A stretch of DNA of 64,000 nucleotides from DMER64 sp964600385 (GTDB lineage: Bacteria; Bacteroidota; Bacteroidia; Bacteroidales; UBA932), in assembly GCA_964600385.1 (NCBI GenBank), contig CAZRJC010000005.1, positions 1-64,000 of the forward strand. The letters run 5' to 3'. Positions 53,401 to 62,805 of the stretch are shown here, in pieces. The first letter of the stretch is position 1. Every line of letters begins with the position of its first letter. Under the pieces are notes generated by a model. That model saw only the letters and a list, made by a program, of their open reading frames with translations, was not told the origin of the DNA and searched no databases. Position numbers and translations under genes: made by a program.

Positions 53401-53597
53401 CTTCAGCCGCTGCTTCCATGGGAGTTATTCCCATGATCATAAGCAATGATACTTTATGGGCTCCCATGGCCACCGTGATATGCTTTGGCGTCATGACTGC
53501 CATGTTTTTTGTATCGTTTGCCCTGCCTGTTGTTTACTGGCTTATATATCGTAAACAGGACAAGAGTATGGATATTGTAGAACCGGAAAATATTTAG
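50478..53597 (+). CDS. RND efflux inner-membrane pump
   Basis: 1039-residue proton-driven exporter of the AcrB/MexF superfamily. Membrane helix 1 (about 17-35) is followed by the porter domain; the second block of helices starts near 335. The helix 4 region LVVLGMVVDDSIVVIDN carries the Asp-Asp proton relay of the HAE/HME group. A mirrored second half ends in SLIGLVVRNGILMFDYAEELR. The subfamily lacks clear heavy-metal motifs, so it may export drugs, bile-type or other hydrophobic compounds. Operon with adaptor and channel. Confidence 0.94.
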   Translation: MNNKKKLGIVEWTMHNHKIVLLLVALLAGIGIYALPEMPKKEYPDFTIRNGVVVGVYPGATSEQVEEQLTKPLEKHILGYKDVKKSGTYSMSRDGMVYIMLELMESVDDTKEFFSDLRLNLQTLKSQLPPGVLALVIIDEFAEVSAILITLESDTKTYQQLGDLMTILEDRLRPLPIVSNLRRYGMQDEEINIYLDKDKLATYGINSQLIMAQLFAGGLLTSAGTVSSDVQAIPVHLNNSFTSIQEIQDQVVYFDPSGNILRVKDIGRVVREYSQSSSYITNNGRKCLLLSMEMAKGNNIVDLGRQVDAVLKQFESELPPDVSVFRIADQPQVVSSSVYTFLREMLVAILAVIAVIIIMLPLRVAAVAATSIPITIFFSLAIMHACGFEINTVTLASLLVVLGMVVDDSIVVIDNYMTMLDKGMSRWKASITAAKTYFKSVFSATLAISITFFPFYFTFPDNFMEFIFMAPWTISITLTISLLVSMLYIPYVQYFTIRKGLHQVAEKQRMKSRKGRSMLEMFEGFYERTLRKAFARPVAVIACVALILILPFFVYRQLPQRLMPMADRNQFVVEFYLPSGSSLQETGMVSDSLRRLIQTDERVISVTTFVGQGSPRFQATYTPQMPGSNFAQFIVNTPSHKVTEELVREYQAKYMNYFPNTYVRVRRLDYSLLTSNEVEIRLKGQDKKALMRFADTLTNGLRDVPYVAQVRNDYCGIQPGVNINVNETEAARVGINPGLLSLNIASRYTGIPVTSVWEGNNALPVKIRTDRSQDPPSPERLGNEYVQGLIPGVSVPLRQLATITPDWHISQIVRRNGFPTLTIMVDLEYGKISSDVFHFVKEVVDKNPAPEGIELSYGGTYTADKTLMPGILRGVTIAVLMIFLILLFHFQKISLALLVLASTSLSILGAFVGTWIMGLSFSLTSFLGLVSLIGLVVRNGILMFDYAEELRSGGISVKEAAFKAGCRRIRPIFLTSAAASMGVIPMIISNDTLWAPMATVICFGVMTAMFFVSFALPVVYWLIYRKQDKSMDIVEPENI

Positions 53598-53601
53598 CCT
53601 A

Positions 53602-54879
53602 ATGAAAAACGCTTTCTATATAAGCCTTATTTTTACATTTTTATCTGCCGGTCTGCTGGCTCAGCCCTATTCGCTGGAAGAATGCAAAACCATGGCAACA
53701 GAAAACAATGCTGAGATACGAGATAAGCGTATTCAGGAAGAGATCTCGGGATTGATGAAGAAACAGGCTATCAGCTATCTTTTTCCGAACGTTTCCGGAA
53801 TGGGTATGATCTTTGAAGCCCAGAATCCAATAATAAATCTCGACCTTGGCATTCTCGGCAAGATGCAGTTCCTGCAGGACGGCATGATGGCCACTGTGAT
53901 GGCAGTCCAGCCGGTTTTTATGGGCGGGAAGATCATTAACTCTATTAAACTGGCACAACTTGGTATTAAGGCGAGTGAACTGTTTACCGTACAAAGCCGG
54001 GATGAAGTACTTGCCCAGACCGAAGATTATTACTGGACGCTTGTTACGCTGTACGAAAAACGAAAGACGGTAGCCGTAATGCAAAATGTTCTGGACTCTG
54101 TCTATAAAGATGTTCAGCAGGCACATGCCGTTGGTATCCTTGGTCAGAACGATGTGTTGAAGGTGAAGTTGCAGAAAAACACCCTTGCCAGCCAGAAAAT
54201 CGAATTGGAAAACGGTATCTTTCTGTGCAAAATGGCATTGGCCAGGCAAGTAGGAAAAAGAGTAGATTCGCTAGATGGCTTTGACATTGTTGTACCTGAA
54301 AATACGGTTCCTGCCAATCCGCTTGAGTTTTACTCAGATCCGGCATCTGCTCTTGCCTTACGTACTGAATATAAATTGCTTGACCTGGGAGTGCAGGCTG
54401 CACGTCTGGAAAAAAAGATTGAAACAGCCGGTTACATGCCCCAGGCAGGAGTGGGAGCTGCTTATTATTACGAGAATTTTCTGGACAAGAATAACTGGAA
54501 CGGGGCTATTCTTGCAGCCGTGAGAGTACCCATTTCGGATTGGGGCAGGGGCATGCATACCATAAAACAAAAGCAGTTGGCCGAGAAACGTGCTGAAATC
54601 AGACAGGAAGACGGGCATCAGCAGCTTTTAATGCAGATTCAGCAGGCATGGGGCACTTTTGTTGAATCCTATGAGAAATTGCTTCTGGCCGATCTTTCTG
54701 TTGAAGAATCGCAGGAAAACGCCCGTTTGAATACCGAATATTTTCATGCTGGGACAGTCAGTCTGACAGAAATGCTTGCTGCACAGGGTTTTCTTCAGGT
54801 CAGTTATGATAACAGAACAGAAGCCTATAAAGCTTACCGGTTGGCTAAGAGTAAATACCTTCAGGTTACGGGCCGCTAG
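53602..54879 (+). CDS. TolC-family outer-membrane efflux channel
   Basis: 425 residues with a signal peptide (ending SAGLLAQ) and the OEP repeat layout: long helical coiled segments (about 150-225 and 345-420) and short beta parts including a KMQFLQDGMMATVMAVQPVF strand. It begins 4 bp after the pump gene and completes the tripartite system. Its stop is 2 bp from a convergent gene. Confidence 0.93.
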   Translation: MKNAFYISLIFTFLSAGLLAQPYSLEECKTMATENNAEIRDKRIQEEISGLMKKQAISYLFPNVSGMGMIFEAQNPIINLDLGILGKMQFLQDGMMATVMAVQPVFMGGKIINSIKLAQLGIKASELFTVQSRDEVLAQTEDYYWTLVTLYEKRKTVAVMQNVLDSVYKDVQQAHAVGILGQNDVLKVKLQKNTLASQKIELENGIFLCKMALARQVGKRVDSLDGFDIVVPENTVPANPLEFYSDPASALALRTEYKLLDLGVQAARLEKKIETAGYMPQAGVGAAYYYENFLDKNNWNGAILAAVRVPISDWGRGMHTIKQKQLAEKRAEIRQEDGHQQLLMQIQQAWGTFVESYEKLLLADLSVEESQENARLNTEYFHAGTVSLTEMLAAQGFLQVSYDNRTEAYKAYRLAKSKYLQVTGR

Positions 54880-54881
54880 AT

Positions 54882-56582
54882 CTATTTAACTTCAAAGATA
54901 CATTCAGACCTGAACGGATTGCCGTTCTGGCTCATCCCTTCAATAACCACACAATAGGTTCCCTTACATTCTGAAGTAAGTCCTTCAAGAGTGGCAAAAC
55001 GTCCTTTCTGCAAATCAATGCGGGGATTCCAGTATAAAGTGTGTCTCAGATCCGGAAGGCGTGTTCCCTGAGGAACGATACCCGGTAGCACCATATTCTG
55101 CACACCCTGAAAATCCTGTACCCTAATGGACTGGTCCATATTAAGATTTGGGAAATTGCCTTTGAAAGTTTTAAAAAATGCTATTCCCGAATAATATATG
55201 GATCCGAACGCATACTGGTATGGATAGATAGTAATGCTTTCAATAAGGTTTGGGTCGTATTTATAGATGGTCTCGTGATCGGGAACAGGAATTCCGTCTA
55301 AAAGAATGAGCGGTGGGGTAGGGTCCTGAAGGTAATACGGAGTACCCGCCGCATCTTTGATCCGTACTTGCAACACATGTTTGTCGTCTACGATCCTGAA
55401 ACGGGCTTCCTTGATAAATTCTATCATCACCTCGGCCATAACCGGAAAGCGCGTATACTCATCCAGCTTGTATGTAATGCCGGTGTTCTGAAAAAGAGGA
55501 TTGTAAGAAAGCCTTTCTTTTTTGTAGAGCGTGTCCAGACTGAATGCATGGTGTAACTGAACACCGGTGCTGCGTTTGAGAAGGCTTTGTTTCTGTGCCG
55601 GGTCGAGGATTAATACCGGCAGATCATTAACCGGTAATTGGGCATAAGCCGGCTCCAGCACTAAATGGTATACCGTTTGGTTGTAAGAAGGAACATGGCT
55701 GACAAGTACACCGTCACCGTAAAGATTGGAAGTAAAGAAACGCACATCGCCGTTATCTGATACTCCTGCCGTATAATACTGGATATCCTGTCCGGCAATG
55801 GATATATTGGCGTTAAACAGACCTGAATTAGCCACCCGGTTGTTATCCTGGTCAACAATATGACCGTATATTACTTCCCCTCCATAATCTGCATATTCTC
55901 CCGTTACTTCTTTAAATCCTTCCCGTGGAATGGAGCGGACATATTCCGTGATGGAAGGATTGTCATAATGATTGAGAGAGTCAACTGCATAGACCGAAAC
56001 AGAGGCTGAAACTGTTTCTCCCGTATTATTTTCTATGAACATCTTAAACGGGGTCCTGGCGGAATACATGTCCTTGTCTGTGCTCAGGGTAATAAGAGGG
56101 GCGTTTTTTTCTGAAGGTGGCGAAGTCACGGGAGTGGCCATACTTGCAGTTTCTTCTCCGGCAACAGTCACGTTATCTGAGCGAAGTGAAGTTTGCGGGT
56201 TATATACCGTGATATATCTGGAATAAAATAAATTCCTGTCTTCTGTCAGCATGTAACGGGTATAGGCAGTCAGCCGGTAGATTCCGGTAGGCAAAGTCAG
56301 GGGCAGGTCAAGGTGTCCCGATCCACGTCCCACGGATAGTTTAATCTTTGCCTGAACAACTGACCGAGAGAGGTTTTGCAGTTCTATATAGGCCAGGGCA
56401 CTTCCTTTAGATGCAGTTCCGGTATTGAGATCAAAGCAGAACGCAGAAAGCCAGATGTTTTCTCCGGCCAGGTAACATTCCTTATCTGTGGTAATATACA
56501 TTCTTTCACGCAATAGTCCCGGCGAGGCGTAGGCAGCAGCGGTAATAAACAGGGCAATAAGGCTTATGTGGAATTTTTTCAT
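54882..56582 (-). CDS. Exported MG2-like protein of the TonB-receptor operon
   Basis: 566 residues from the ATG at 56582 (MKKFHISLIA), with a signal peptide ending AAAYA. The N-terminal domain (about 25-130: TDKECYLAGENIWLSAFCFD to YITVYNP) resembles the macroglobulin MG2 fold found in many Bacteroidota surface proteins. Later parts (around 405-470) contain a plug-like segment (TPPLILLDGIPVPDHETIYK, ESITIYP) similar to the gate of TonB receptors, without a barrel. It follows the DUF4249 gene by 18 bp and is the last gene of the operon. Function unknown; a partner in uptake or surface display is likely. Confidence 0.82.
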   Translation of the reverse strand: MKKFHISLIALFITAAAYASPGLLRERMYITTDKECYLAGENIWLSAFCFDLNTGTASKGSALAYIELQNLSRSVVQAKIKLSVGRGSGHLDLPLTLPTGIYRLTAYTRYMLTEDRNLFYSRYITVYNPQTSLRSDNVTVAGEETASMATPVTSPPSEKNAPLITLSTDKDMYSARTPFKMFIENNTGETVSASVSVYAVDSLNHYDNPSITEYVRSIPREGFKEVTGEYADYGGEVIYGHIVDQDNNRVANSGLFNANISIAGQDIQYYTAGVSDNGDVRFFTSNLYGDGVLVSHVPSYNQTVYHLVLEPAYAQLPVNDLPVLILDPAQKQSLLKRSTGVQLHHAFSLDTLYKKERLSYNPLFQNTGITYKLDEYTRFPVMAEVMIEFIKEARFRIVDDKHVLQVRIKDAAGTPYYLQDPTPPLILLDGIPVPDHETIYKYDPNLIESITIYPYQYAFGSIYYSGIAFFKTFKGNFPNLNMDQSIRVQDFQGVQNMVLPGIVPQGTRLPDLRHTLYWNPRIDLQKGRFATLEGLTSECKGTYCVVIEGMSQNGNPFRSECIFEVK

Positions 56583-56600
56583 GGTATACAACGTGAATAA

Positions 56601-57785
56601 TTAATATGTGGGCCATTTTTCGGGCCAGAAGGCAGGTCTTACCGGCTTGCCTCCATAGAACCTGCAGTCTACGCACCGGGTAAGATTCCAGAAACTAACC
56701 TTCCTTAGCGGATCAATGTCGTAAGGTGAATAGCACAAGCCCTCAAGTATGGACAGATCGTACGGTCTGCTACTTAATGGCATGAGAGTGTCCGGAATAA
56801 GCGTTTCGTGAATCTCGGGCAGTTCGGTGCAATCCACAGACAAGCGTTGCCTGCTGGAATTACTTACAGAAATGTAGCCGACAGCAAAAACTTCGGGGTT
56901 GTTGACGCAATGGATATTTCCCCTGATTTCATTCGGCTGGGGAGAGAACAGGTCACCTATATCATTAGAATTCTTACGCATGGTCTCGAGGTATTCATAG
57001 GCCCGCGGTGTAAGTATGGTCTGTGTTACTTCTATGCTGTAATGTTGGCTTATACGCCTGTTTTTATATGGAATTTTTCTTATTGGAAAATCTATGACCC
57101 TGTCTTCAGACAGATTGGTTGTTTCCAGAAGAAGGATATCCGAGGCGTTTTCGCTGCTCCAGCATCGGTACATATAGGATGGCTCTTCCACCGTTACTAC
57201 TTTAATACCATTAAAATAGCAATTGGCTCTGAGTCTGCTTACGTAGTCCCAGGTTTCTGTATACGTCCAGTGATAATACCGGGAATTCTTTTCCGGGTCA
57301 TGTGAACTCACAAGTATACGGAATTCCTGTGCCGCTTCGTCTTTTACATAAGACAAATCCATAGTTCCGCTAAGTGTAGTCTGTTCAAATTCAGATTCAT
57401 AGGTATTTCCGTCCAGATCTGAGTGGATGACCAGCTGGTATTCACCTTTAGGATCCGGGTTCTGCAAGCTGAAATCAAAGTAATATTCACCAAATTCAGA
57501 CACGGAAACAGGAGTGTATGTGTTGTTTAATCTGTCCCGGACATAAACGTCGGCCGTTCTCTCGTATTTTATATTTTTTGCACCCGACTGAACGGACGTT
57601 ATGCCTGCACTGCGGGAAATCTGAATGGAAAAAGGGCTTGTAAGCGAGATGTTGCCTTCCACCACAATGTAACCCTCCCGGTCTGTCAGGGCCGAAGGTT
57701 CATAGGGTACAACACAGGAAATAAGAATTGCGCCTGTAAGAACCGTGCATGCTTTTATTATCTGTTTCATCATCTTGTCAGGCAT
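56601..57785 (-). CDS. DUF4249 lipoprotein
   Basis: 394 residues with a lipobox (GAILISC). It shows the DUF4249 opening, EGYIVVEGNISLTSPFSIQI, and beta-sandwich repeats. DUF4249 lipoproteins commonly pair with a CarboxypepD_reg-TonB receptor, as here, and are thought to act with it at the outer membrane. The start may be the first ATG (shares one base with the receptor stop) or ATGs 4-5 codons later, which give a tighter signal peptide. Confidence 0.9.
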   Translation of the reverse strand: MPDKMMKQIIKACTVLTGAILISCVVPYEPSALTDREGYIVVEGNISLTSPFSIQISRSAGITSVQSGAKNIKYERTADVYVRDRLNNTYTPVSVSEFGEYYFDFSLQNPDPKGEYQLVIHSDLDGNTYESEFEQTTLSGTMDLSYVKDEAAQEFRILVSSHDPEKNSRYYHWTYTETWDYVSRLRANCYFNGIKVVTVEEPSYMYRCWSSENASDILLLETTNLSEDRVIDFPIRKIPYKNRRISQHYSIEVTQTILTPRAYEYLETMRKNSNDIGDLFSPQPNEIRGNIHCVNNPEVFAVGYISVSNSSRQRLSVDCTELPEIHETLIPDTLMPLSSRPYDLSILEGLCYSPYDIDPLRKVSFWNLTRCVDCRFYGGKPVRPAFWPEKWPTY

Positions 57786-60556
57786 TAGAATTTGATGTTA
57801 TATGTAATGTAAGGAATCGGACATCCGAAGATGGACAACATATATGAGTTCACGTTATTGTGTCCGTCACTCTTGAAGAAGACAGAATAGGGGTTCTTTC
57901 TTCCCGTTACGTTGTATACCCCAATGGTAAAGGAACTGTGGGTGAGGAGAGTCAATTTATGTGAAGGCTCAATATTGAATGAAAGGTCCATGCGGAAATA
58001 GTCGGGTATTCTGTGCGCATTACGGTCTGAATACAAAAGGCGCCATCCGCCGGAATAATAATAACTGCCCACCGGGAGAGTGATGGGGCGTCCGGTGCTG
58101 TAATCGACATTCATGGAAAAACTGAAGCGGTGTGTAATTTTAAAATTACCTACAAATTTGACATCATGAGGTTTATCATATGCTGCCGGATACCATTCGC
58201 CGTTATTTACCGGTTTTGCCACAGACGGGTCATTTTGTCTGAGCAGGGTTCTGGAATATGTATAGGACAGCCAGCCGTTCAGTCTTCCCAGGCTGCGTTT
58301 CAGCATGACTTCCACTCCGTAAGCCTTTCCCTGTGTCTCAATAACATCGGTTTCAATGTGATGGTTCATCAAAAGCCTGGCAGAAGATGCGTAGTCCAGG
58401 TAATTGCTTATGTTTTTATAATAACCCTCAACGGAAAATTCCACTGTGTTATCGAATAGATTCTTATAAATCCCGGCGGCTGCCTGCCATCCCTGCTGGG
58501 GTTTGATATTGGCATCGGACAGCTTCCATATATCGGTGGGAGAGATGATTGTGGTATTGGACAACATATGGATATTCTGCCGCATGCTGTTGAACCCCGC
58601 TTTTACAGAGAATGTGGGCGTAAAGGCATAACGTACAGAAAAGCGCAGTTCGGGACCGTGGTATGGTTTAATGAACTTTCCCTCCGGAGCGCTTACTGTC
58701 TCGGCTATGCTTTCATCTGAACGGGGAACGCCTGCTGTGTAAAGATTGTAATTTTTGGGTCCCAGGGCAGAGTAAAGTCCGTATCTGACTCCGAGCTCAA
58801 ATGAAAGTTTTGGGGTGACTTCCCAGGTGTCGCTTAGGTAAAGTGCTGTTTCTAAAGCCTGTTCACGTTCAAGAATATCTGTTTCTATGAGCGAGGCTTC
58901 TCCAAAGGGAGTATAAGTTCCCGGATGAATGTAATAGAGAAAGGCATTGACTCCGTAATTGAGCTTGTTTTTCAGTCCGAGACGTGTTGTAAAATCGGCC
59001 TTTGCGCTTATCTGTTGCAGTTTGTAGGTCAGCTCGTATGCGTTTGCTGCCAGGCTGGTGTCCCTGGTACGGTAATTATATCTGTCGTAGGCTCCTGAAA
59101 CTACCATGACTGTGTTGTCGGAAAGAATACTCCTTAGTTTAACCGAGGCGTTCACATTCTGGTATGCATATGAATTTTCATTGTTGAAAGAAAACCTGTC
59201 CCTTGAAAAGTATCCGTTGATGTATAAATGGTTATTCTCGTTGAATTTATGTGAGATACCGGCATTAAGGTCATAAAAGTTGGCCGAGCCGTTATTGTAT
59301 CCGCTGTTATCGGGAATCAGTCCAAGCAACCAGTCTGAATAGGTAGTTCTTCCGGCCAGGATAAACGATGTTTTATCTTTCACAATTGGACCTTCCAGCG
59401 TAATCTTCGTGGTCAGAAGTCCTATGCCTGCAGATCCTGTTAACTTGTTTTTATTGCCTTCCCTTGAATTGACTTCCAGTACCGAGGATATTCTTCCTCC
59501 GTACCTGGCCGGAATAGAACTTTTATAAAGTTCCAGGCTGCTCACAATATCGTTGTTGAACAAAGAGAATAAACCAAAAAGATGGGAAGAGTTGAAAATG
59601 GTACCGTCGTTAAAAAGAATCAGGTTCTGGTCAGATGCTCCGCCGCGCACATTAAAGCCACCCGATGCTTCTCCCACAGATTTTACCCCGGGCAGGGTCA
59701 GTACTACTTTAATGATATCTGCTTCACCAAAAGCCATGGGGATATGCCGTATCCGGTCAGCCCTTACTTTTTCCACACCCAGCTGGACGTTGCGCACGTT
59801 TTCCATTTTTTCTGCCGAGATAACAATACCGCTCAGAGAATACACTTCTTCCGCAATGTTCATATCGAGAGAACTTTCGGAGAAAATCCTTATAAGACGG
59901 TGAGAGTCTTTGTACCCGAACCCCTGTATCATGAGGGTGGCATATCCCCTGGGCAGGTTAAGTGAATAAAACCCGTAGGCATCGGAAATGGCGTGGTTTT
60001 TTTTATCCTCGGTAAAAATGCTTATGCCCGCAACAGGCTGCGAGGTGATCACATCCCTTATGTATCCTGTCAGGCGGACAATGCCTTTCATGTCTGCCTG
60101 TTCCGGATTTCCGAGAGTGTATAGTCTGTTTTCAGAGTCGGCAATCTGTGATCCGTTTCCTGTAATCAGATCATTACCGTTTTCATAATCGACACTTTTT
60201 CCCGTTTCTGCTATATAAAAATCCAGGGGAAGATCTGCAATGAGCTCTTTACCTTTAGTGATAGCCAGTCTGTTTTTTCCCAGAGAGGATAAGGAGAATC
60301 CGGCTTCCTTAAGAACCCGGTTCAGGGCAGGTATTATTTCATCCTGTTTGGAACGGACAGAAAGCAATAGAGTATCTGTTTGATTTTTTGAATAATAAAA
60401 TCTATAACCCGTTTTATTTTCGACTACTTTAACCAGGGAATCCAGTGTAACGTATCTGAAATGATAATCCTGTTTTTCCTGAGTTCGGGCGGGAATCGGA
60501 GAACCTGCAAAACATGCTGTACACAGGCAGGCGGCAATTAATGGCAATGGCCTCAT
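57785..60556 (-). CDS. TonB-dependent receptor with STN and carboxypeptidase-like N-terminal domains
   Basis: 923-residue outer-membrane transporter. After the signal peptide (about 1-25) come an STN domain (about 31-102), a CarboxypepD_reg beta-sandwich (about 160-235), a plug (about 265-370, with FNVRGGASDQNLILFNDGTI) and a 22-strand-type barrel to the C-terminal Phe. An STN domain means possible signalling to a FecI/FecR-type sigma system, but no such pair adjoins. Partner lipoprotein is DUF4249, not SusD, so the ligand is probably not a SusC/D glycan; peptides or cofactors are possible. Confidence 0.93.
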   Translation of the reverse strand: MRPLPLIAACLCTACFAGSPIPARTQEKQDYHFRYVTLDSLVKVVENKTGYRFYYSKNQTDTLLLSVRSKQDEIIPALNRVLKEAGFSLSSLGKNRLAITKGKELIADLPLDFYIAETGKSVDYENGNDLITGNGSQIADSENRLYTLGNPEQADMKGIVRLTGYIRDVITSQPVAGISIFTEDKKNHAISDAYGFYSLNLPRGYATLMIQGFGYKDSHRLIRIFSESSLDMNIAEEVYSLSGIVISAEKMENVRNVQLGVEKVRADRIRHIPMAFGEADIIKVVLTLPGVKSVGEASGGFNVRGGASDQNLILFNDGTIFNSSHLFGLFSLFNNDIVSSLELYKSSIPARYGGRISSVLEVNSREGNKNKLTGSAGIGLLTTKITLEGPIVKDKTSFILAGRTTYSDWLLGLIPDNSGYNNGSANFYDLNAGISHKFNENNHLYINGYFSRDRFSFNNENSYAYQNVNASVKLRSILSDNTVMVVSGAYDRYNYRTRDTSLAANAYELTYKLQQISAKADFTTRLGLKNKLNYGVNAFLYYIHPGTYTPFGEASLIETDILEREQALETALYLSDTWEVTPKLSFELGVRYGLYSALGPKNYNLYTAGVPRSDESIAETVSAPEGKFIKPYHGPELRFSVRYAFTPTFSVKAGFNSMRQNIHMLSNTTIISPTDIWKLSDANIKPQQGWQAAAGIYKNLFDNTVEFSVEGYYKNISNYLDYASSARLLMNHHIETDVIETQGKAYGVEVMLKRSLGRLNGWLSYTYSRTLLRQNDPSVAKPVNNGEWYPAAYDKPHDVKFVGNFKITHRFSFSMNVDYSTGRPITLPVGSYYYSGGWRLLYSDRNAHRIPDYFRMDLSFNIEPSHKLTLLTHSSFTIGVYNVTGRKNPYSVFFKSDGHNNVNSYMLSIFGCPIPYITYNIKF

Positions 60557-61269
60557 TTTATTTTTTCATATATGGCCGCGCAGGAAGTAAGCGTTTGATC
60601 CAGGTTGGCAGATTTAAATTTGAGTTTGTTTTCACTAATATGCTTTTTTAAAAGCTTCTTCTGGTCCTGAAGTGCCTTTAACATCGATCCTTTTGATTTG
60701 ACAGGATGAAAGTCTCCATCCTGAGTGACAATATAATAGCTGATCCTTGTTTCGAAAACATGTGAAGAGCTTGTTTCGTTGGGATTAGCCGATATATAGT
60801 TTTTCTTTATCCGTTTGAACAATTGTATGTGTTCACCACTCAGGAGTATCTGAAAGTAACCCTCTTCGGGGGTTTTCGGATAAGCAGACCGGGTAATTTG
60901 TACAAATGCCAGGTCACCTAAATGAAAAGAGGCGACATATGATTTAATGAGTAACGAACTGATATGATTTCCCGGTATCCTTATGTACAACTCATCCAGA
61001 TGGGCGTTAAGGTTAAGCGAAAGGTTTTCATATTCTTTTCCATCGTATACAACGGACCCGGCAAAATACTCATCGGATTCAAGAAAGTACGTGCCGTCAT
61101 AGGTGCTTTTATATAGCGGGGGAAGGGTTCCGTTATACAGTGGAGAAAATACATTACTTTCATTCATGTAATTTCTGATAATCGGAGTGTAGTCCTGCGC
61201 AGAAACGGTCTGACTAATGAAAAGAAAGAGAACGGCAGGAAGGATTTTTGGAATGGGGTTGCAAGACAT
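60553..61269 (-). CDS. Uncharacterised exported protein of the TonB-receptor operon
   Basis: 238 residues from the ATG at 61269 (MSCNPIPKILP). A signal peptide ends VSAQ. The mature part is beta-rich at first (about 28-160, NGTLPPLYKSTYDGTYFLES and later) and ends in a Lys-rich helical tail. No family recognised. It overlaps the receptor start by 4 bp and is the first gene of the four-gene unit, so it probably belongs functionally with the receptor. Confidence 0.8.
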   Translation of the reverse strand: MSCNPIPKILPAVLFLFISQTVSAQDYTPIIRNYMNESNVFSPLYNGTLPPLYKSTYDGTYFLESDEYFAGSVVYDGKEYENLSLNLNAHLDELYIRIPGNHISSLLIKSYVASFHLGDLAFVQITRSAYPKTPEEGYFQILLSGEHIQLFKRIKKNYISANPNETSSSHVFETRISYYIVTQDGDFHPVKSKGSMLKALQDQKKLLKKHISENKLKFKSANLDQTLTSCAAIYEKIK

Positions 61270-61290
61270 GATAACTTGAAGATTATACCT

Positions 61291-61298
61291 CAAAAGTA
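61291..61298 (-). promoter_or_regulatory. -7 box for the TonB-receptor operon
   Basis: TACTTTTG on the minus strand, 21 bases before the ATG at 61269. Confidence 0.45.
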
Positions 61299-61311
61299 CA
61301 CAAAAAGGTTA

Positions 61312-61319
61312 TACATTTG
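61312..61319 (+). promoter_or_regulatory. -7 box for the glycosyltransferase gene
   Basis: TACATTTG, 31 bases before the ATG at 61351. It supports the shorter start, since the long frame begins upstream of this box. Confidence 0.5.
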
Positions 61320-61350
61320 TGAAAATAATCAAAAACAAATCAATTATCTA

Positions 61351-62805
61351 ATGAAACGCGTTGATTGCTTTATTCCGGCTGGAAATCTTGATCAGGTAGC
61401 TAATACTTTGTCACATTTGCAACCACTTGATATCATCCGGAACGTTTTTCTTCTGGCTACCGACCGCCAGACTGATTTTTCTTCCACCGGGTTGCCGGTT
61501 ATTTATACGGACAATCTGAATTCGTCAGATACTGTTGCCGCCATTGCCCGGGCTGCCTCTGCGGATTATTCACTTATTTATACAAAATATACCGGGCTTG
61601 TTCCCGGCTATTTTGCTCTGGAACGTTTTGTACGAATTGGTGATGACTCCCAAGCCGGTATGCTATATTCAGATCATTTCCAGATAATTGACGGGCAACG
61701 AAGAAAAATGCCGCTTATCATGTACCAGGAAGGTGCCTTGCGGGATGATTTCAATTTCGGTTCAGTGCTTTTCTACCGTACATCCTGCCTGAAAAAGGCG
61801 GTTGAAGAAACAACTGCCCATTATCTCCATGCAGGAATGTACAATCTCCGTCTTACTGTCAGCCGTATGGCAGAACTTGTCCATATCAATGAAGTATTAT
61901 ATACGGAAGTGGAAACCGATACCAGAAAATCGGGGCAAAAACTTTTTGACTATGTAGATCCCAAGAACAGAGCCGTACAGATAGATATGGAAAAAGCATG
62001 CACCGCTCATCTGAAAGCAATTGGGGCCTATCTGGAACCGGTTTTCGCGCCTGTATCGTTCGATGAGGAAGAATTTGAATATGAGGCTACCATCATGATT
62101 CCCGTTTTCAACAGGGAACGTACCATAGAAGATGCTGTTGTCTCGGCACTCAGCCAGACAACAACTTTCAAATACAACGTCATTGTGGTTAACCACCACA
62201 GTATCGACAACACAGTGTCCATAGTCAATAAATATTCGGCAGATCCCAAACTTATCCTTATTACTCCCGAAAGACGCGATCTTTTTGTAGGCGGGTTATG
62301 GAATACCGCAGCACATCATCCCAAGTGTGGCAAGTTCATTGTACAGCTGGACAGCGACGATGTGTATTCCGGTCCCGATACCCTTCAGAAAATTGTAGAC
62401 GCTTTCTATGAACAACAATGTGCCATGGTAGTGGGAACATACAGGATAACCGATTTCAAGATGGAAACCATACCTCCCGGCATAATAGATCACAGGGAGT
62501 GGACACCCGATAACGGAAGGAACAATGCTTTGCGTATCAACGGGCTGGGAGCTCCCAGGGCTTTCTATGCTCCTATCCTCAGGGAAGTGCTTTTGCCCAA
62601 TACCAACTATGGAGAAGACTACGCGCTGGGTTTGTATTTTTCCAGGAAATACCAGATTGGCAGGGTTTACGATGTATTATACTGCTGCCGCAGATGGGAA
62701 GGCAATTCAGATGCTGCCCTTGAAGTAGAGAAAACAAATACGAACAATCTGTATAAAGACCGCATAAGAACATGGGAAGTACAAGCCAGAAAACAATTGA
62801 AGTAG
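61351..62805 (+). CDS. Family 2 glycosyltransferase with duplicated GT-A-like halves
   Basis: 484 residues from the ATG at 61351 (MKRVDCFIPAGN). The C-terminal half (about 244-484) is a standard GT2 domain: ATIMIPVFNRERTIEDAV, VVNHHSIDNT, QLDSDDVYSG (DxD-type metal site) and GEDYALG as the likely acceptor/base motif. The N-terminal half (about 1-225) appears to be a degenerate GT-A fold, with YSDHFQIIDGQRR and LRDDFNFGSVLFYRTSCL echoing GT2 segments but no clear metal site. It transfers a sugar from a nucleotide donor; acceptor unknown. No membrane helix. It overlaps the SpoIID-domain gene by 34 bp. Confidence 0.88.
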   Translation: MKRVDCFIPAGNLDQVANTLSHLQPLDIIRNVFLLATDRQTDFSSTGLPVIYTDNLNSSDTVAAIARAASADYSLIYTKYTGLVPGYFALERFVRIGDDSQAGMLYSDHFQIIDGQRRKMPLIMYQEGALRDDFNFGSVLFYRTSCLKKAVEETTAHYLHAGMYNLRLTVSRMAELVHINEVLYTEVETDTRKSGQKLFDYVDPKNRAVQIDMEKACTAHLKAIGAYLEPVFAPVSFDEEEFEYEATIMIPVFNRERTIEDAVVSALSQTTTFKYNVIVVNHHSIDNTVSIVNKYSADPKLILITPERRDLFVGGLWNTAAHHPKCGKFIVQLDSDDVYSGPDTLQKIVDAFYEQQCAMVVGTYRITDFKMETIPPGIIDHREWTPDNGRNNALRINGLGAPRAFYAPILREVLLPNTNYGEDYALGLYFSRKYQIGRVYDVLYCCRRWEGNSDAALEVEKTNTNNLYKDRIRTWEVQARKQLK

